10,155 nt of DNA from B8-G4 sp033720735 (lineage in GTDB: Bacteria > Bacteroidota > Bacteroidia > Chitinophagales > Saprospiraceae): NCBI GenBank assembly GCA_033720735.1, contig JAWWBX010000149.1, forward strand, positions 1 through 10,155, given 5' to 3'. Both the position numbers and the translations under genes were made by a program. The notes under the pieces are model-generated. The model was not told where the DNA came from and did not search any database. It saw nothing but the letters and a program-made list of their open reading frames with translations. Shown piece by piece: positions 8,201 to 10,155 of the stretch. Numbering within the stretch: the first letter of the stretch is position 1; every line of letters starts with the position of its first letter.

Positions 8201-10155
8201 TCAACATCCCTTGCGGCACCATTTGCGGTAAAGTCCTGGATGATCAACTCAATCCGATCTCCAATGTCAAGATCTGGCTCTATCCGGACACCAATGGCGA
8301 TGGCAATGCAGACGGCCAACCTATCGACTCAACCTATACCGAAGGTGATGCCGGCTCCTATTGCTTCGAAGATATTCCGATCGGCGACTATGTCGTCGTA
8401 GAAGAGCAACCGGCCAACTATGATGACGTCAGGGACTACGACCACCTGCGTGATTCGCTGGATACCGACGGGGTGGACACGCTCATTGTCGTCGGGATGG
8501 ACACCATCGTCCAACTGGCCGACAATGATATTCCGGTCACCTTGCACGCGGATGAGTACGATGAAGGCAACTGGTTCATTGAGGATCCGCACACCGGCGA
8601 AATACAAGGCTGGGTGATTGATGATCAATACACGCCTTTGCCCGGGCTCAAGATGTACCTGCATGATGATGTCGATCAGGATGGCAATGCCGATCCTTTG
8701 ATCGTCGACAGCACCACGACCAATGTGCTGGGACACTATCAGTTTACCGGTGTGGAACCGGGGTTTTACGTGCTGATTTCAGAGCAACCGGCTCAGTACA
8801 GCGACGTCAGTGATGTCGACACTTCCATCGTTCTGCTGCTCGATGAGGACGGAGATGATTCTGCCGACGGCCCCGACAACAACATTCCGGTGCGGGTGCT
8901 GCCGGGTGAACTGGACAAGGATAATCTGTTTGTCGACGGACGCCCGGGCTCCATTTGCGGCCAGGTGCGCATGGATACCGGCCAGCCGTTGGAATTGGTG
9001 ACGATTGAACTTTATGCTGATACCGACGGTGACGGCAATCGCGACGGATCGCCCCTGGCCAGCATCCAGACCGATTCGACAGGACAATACTGCTTTGGCA
9101 ATATCCAACCGGCCGACTATGTGCTTTATGAGATCCAGCCGGCCAACTACGACAGCCTGAGCGACTACGACCGCTCAATTACCGTTGATGATCCTGACGG
9201 GGTCGACACGACAGGCGTTGGCGCCGACAATGATATTCCGGTCACCCTCGCGCCAGGTGAAACGGATGCGGACAACGACTTTGTCGAGGATCCGCACCTG
9301 GGCAACATCACCGGTTTCGTCTATGACGATATCGAAGCCAAGTTGAGTGGCGTGACGATTGAATTGTACGCCGATGTGAATGCAGACGGGATCAAGGACT
9401 CACTGGTCGCGACGCGCGTCACGGACGGTTTTGGCAACTTCGATTTTACCGGCTATGAACCCGGCGTCTACATCCTGGAGCAGATCCAGCCATTCCTGTA
9501 TGGCGATATCCTTGATCGCGACACCACCATTACCCTGGCAGACCCTGACGGCGACGATGGGGCAGAGGGACCGAACAATCAGATTCCGGTGGTGCTGAGT
9601 GCCGGTGAAACGGATGCGGATAATGCGTTCCAGGAAGGCAGGCCAGGCTCCATCTGCGGCACTGTCTACGATGATCAGCTCAATCCGATCTCCAATGTAG
9701 TGCTCTATCTGTACGCGGATACCACCGGCGATGGAAATCCGGATGGGGCCCCGCTCGATTCGACCGTTTCCGATGGCGACTCAGGCAACTATTGCTTTAG
9801 TGATCTGGAGGGAGGCAACTATGTCGTACAGGAAGTGCAACCTGAAAACTATGATGACTTGAGTGATATTGACCTGTCGATCACAGCTTCAGACCCTGAC
9901 GGCGACGACGGACCAGTACCTGACAATGATATCCCGGTCACCCTTGACTGGGGCGAGGAGGATGTCAATAATGATTTTATCGAAGATCCGCATCCCGGTA
10001 CGATCCAGGGATCAGTGCTGGATGACATTGGCCAACCAATCACCGGAGTGACCATCAAATTGTTTTCCGATACCGATGGAGATAGCAATGCCGATGGACC
10101 GGCGATCGATAGTACCGTATCCAACCTTTCCGGAGCGTTCGCCTTTACCGGAGTG
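5143..10155 (+). CDS. Giant secreted vWA/Ig-like/SdrD-B-like repeat protein (3' partial)
   Basis: The frame is open for 1671 codons from ATG 5143 to the window end with no stop. An in-frame TAG at 5116-5118 has no other common start codon after it, which fixes the start; no clear Shine-Dalgarno precedes it (AAAGGGCGAAGC). Domains by residue: signal peptide 1-28; vWA 62-270 with complete MIDAS (D69, S71, S73, T147, D170); DUF11-like 271-396; PKD-like 398-472; five Ig-like repeats 473-935; a SprB-like module 936-1024 (IEFSLDN, then FAGLAPGTYAV); six SdrD-B/Cna-B-like repeats from 1025, the last cut by the window. A vWA domain with MIDAS binds a divalent metal and usually a protein or matrix ligand, so surface adhesion is the likeliest role; the repeats would form a stalk. 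Only about 11 lysines occur. Export is by Sec and then probably T9SS, but the C-terminal signal that would prove it is outside the window. Function beyond adhesion cannot be read. Confidence 0.93.
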   Translation, partial: MYNTPYQTIIAMCLTFSLSAGIWNVADAQPDPICDDCFGTTGDCALPPVASNPDVTAECPVLKIIFILDESGSIAAAGAQPDVEEGVLAFLSGLSNTGAEVALVEFAHQAHLVSDFVEVDPDFIDDVQGYFDGTALNGQIYNAGGSTNWHSAMDTALALGSANLILFFTDGDPTSYMTGAGTVSVCISSGSTQRPEMVNPMKVANYFKDSLSTHIFMLGVGSVNLDTLTNLSGPVAWQPGVNDVMTSDYALESFTTLAQGLADFAHDLCGTEVAMDMLAPANPVCAGEVVSLTIKVVNTGTENAAVDLLVRDTFPAGVTDITCTTNCGSVCIATACDPDVPSNTLEWFVGNLPPGDSAQLTVEVTTMTPGIHTNFAWVFANNVDTSSAMGMIEVLDTPLVDVGLDVEICSGGTAMLTANGSAGTGPYSYNWSNGSAGAENAVSPAVSTQYTVTVTDANLCSATAEIVVNVVDDPLVMSMSDDTTICDGGFALLTSSVLGGTGATEFQWQLYDSIQGWMDITGADSSVLQTPTLTPGVYAYRLSVEQGSGCSAVSGMIAVTVVDDPIVALSVDHPEVCVGGSTRITAQVNGGSSELAYQWQLSHDGVAWTNVGTNTSIHDAPADSAGTFWYRVILTDLANGCNDPVSDSTAVSVVEDATVTLTADEAEVCVDGVINLTTIITGGSAALTIQWQSSNDSINGWTNIPGATDTVYQPPTGTSGVIYYRTVVTDSTSGCSTPDFDIFPVTVYEDPAVLISADVGEVCIGGAAQLSAALTGGSSQLSYHWQASENGVGGWADIGVTNVPFSPPTDSAGTYYYRVRLEDVSAGCNETESNALAFVVRDTSSASVSADTYTPCQGDMVTLQATIAGGSSALSYHWQTSPDGMAPWTDVGVADANYNPPTTTPGPHYFRVRVEDTTSGCNEPVSEALILQVLEPPVASVDHDDAFCYLPNGVINVTFADHPDRDSIEFSLDNQASYQPAVADAAGSQIFAGLAPGTYAVWGRWSEEECPVFLDSVTVVNIPCGTICGKVLDDQLNPISNVKIWLYPDTNGDGNADGQPIDSTYTEGDAGSYCFEDIPIGDYVVVEEQPANYDDVRDYDHLRDSLDTDGVDTLIVVGMDTIVQLADNDIPVTLHADEYDEGNWFIEDPHTGEIQGWVIDDQYTPLPGLKMYLHDDVDQDGNADPLIVDSTTTNVLGHYQFTGVEPGFYVLISEQPAQYSDVSDVDTSIVLLLDEDGDDSADGPDNNIPVRVLPGELDKDNLFVDGRPGSICGQVRMDTGQPLELVTIELYADTDGDGNRDGSPLASIQTDSTGQYCFGNIQPADYVLYEIQPANYDSLSDYDRSITVDDPDGVDTTGVGADNDIPVTLAPGETDADNDFVEDPHLGNITGFVYDDIEAKLSGVTIELYADVNADGIKDSLVATRVTDGFGNFDFTGYEPGVYILEQIQPFLYGDILDRDTTITLADPDGDDGAEGPNNQIPVVLSAGETDADNAFQEGRPGSICGTVYDDQLNPISNVVLYLYADTTGDGNPDGAPLDSTVSDGDSGNYCFSDLEGGNYVVQEVQPENYDDLSDIDLSITASDPDGDDGPVPDNDIPVTLDWGEEDVNNDFIEDPHPGTIQGSVLDDIGQPITGVTIKLFSDTDGDSNADGPAIDSTVSNLSGAFAFTGV
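5326..5952 (+). other. von Willebrand factor A domain with intact MIDAS
   Basis: The segment starts LKIIFILDESGSI, with the DxSxS motif at D69, S71 and S73 at the end of the first strand. The MIDAS threonine is in GGSTNWHSAM (T147) and the aspartate in LFFTDGDPT (D170). Strand IFMLGVGS and a final helix (LESFTTLAQGLADFAH) complete the fold. All five metal-coordinating positions are present, so metal-dependent ligand binding is possible. The ligand is unknown. Confidence 0.92.
6559..7947 (+). repeat. Five tandem Ig-like repeats (91-94 residues each)
   Basis: Units run 6559-6831, 6832-7107, 7108-7389, 7390-7668 and 7669-7947. Each has a start like DPxVxLSxD, then a Cys followed by GG or a variant (C486, C577, C669, C763, C856), an F/Y/I/H-Q/H-W-Q motif, a W-x-(D/N)-(I/V) motif, a YYRVxxxD strand and, in most, a (S/N)GC motif (C550, C641, C735, C828, C921). 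The two cysteines of each unit are 64-66 residues apart and probably form an intradomain disulfide. The pattern resembles Ig-like and PKD-like modules of Bacteroidota surface proteins. The units are clearly related but diverged, so the duplication is not recent. Confidence 0.88.
8215..10155 (+). repeat. Six tandem SdrD-B/Cna-B-like repeats, alternating Cys-pair (A) and Cys-free (B) types
   Basis: Units run 8215-8592 (A), 8593-8946 (B), 8947-9297 (A), 9298-9645 (B), 9646-9993 (A) and 9994 to the window end (B, partial). Each starts with a G-x-I-x-G strand, has an aspartate-rich loop of the DTDGDGNADG type that probably binds calcium, a GxYxF turn, an EQPxxYxDxxDxD segment, a DNDIPVTL-like strand and a closing acidic segment. 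A units carry ICG and YCF cysteines and end in EDPH. B units lack cysteine; the two complete ones end in GRP. The first unit is about 10 residues longer, with an insertion near 8450-8520. Units 1 and 5 share 28 of 29 bases (8239-8267 and 9670-9698), a sign of recent exchange or constraint. Confidence 0.88.

Noticed and set aside
8215..10155. Tandem repeats considered as a CRISPR array or non-coding satellite
   Set aside because: The period is about 350 bases, similarity is at protein level and the frame is unbroken, so they are coding domain repeats.

Overview
The window looks like part of a chromosome of a Bacteroidota bacterium, most likely of the Saprospiria (Lewinella/Saprospira-like) type. 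The main evidence is the first gene: it ends in a type IX secretion system (T9SS) C-terminal sorting domain, preceded by a dockerin-like pair with the IKIGDVNG motif and a long series of cysteine-containing HYR-like modules, a layout common in that group. Neither gene start has a clear Shine-Dalgarno sequence, which also fits the phylum. The taxonomic call is inference from protein architecture, not from a search.

Layout. (1) 3-4490, plus strand: the 3' part of a giant secreted multidomain protein whose 5' end lies outside the window. It contains HYR-like modules (one split by a proprotein-convertase P domain), a carboxypeptidase-regulatory-like beta-sandwich, a dockerin-like pair, a cohesin-like segment and the T9SS sorting domain. 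(2) 4513-4543: a strong intrinsic terminator closes this unit. (3) 4544-5142: about 600 bases with no convincing gene. It holds two adjacent perfect dyads, a 9-bp hairpin with alternative pairing partners and a 100-base-spaced direct repeat, and probably contains the promoter and leader of the next gene. (4) 5143-10155, plus strand: the 5' part (1671 codons, no stop before the window ends) of a second giant secreted protein. Its order is signal peptide, von Willebrand factor A domain with intact MIDAS, DUF11-like domain, PKD-like module, five Ig-like repeats, one SprB-like module, then at least six SdrD-B/Cna-B-like repeats.

Both genes encode extracellular, acidic, modular proteins suited to adhesion or a cell-surface role. 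The terminator and long gap suggest two separately transcribed genes that share a location and probably an export route, not an operon. The most notable features are the strict alternation of cysteine-pair and cysteine-free repeats in the second protein, its 734-residue lysine-free stretch, and the P domain nested in a HYR-like module in the first. I see no RNA gene, CRISPR array, insertion sequence, phage gene or defence system.
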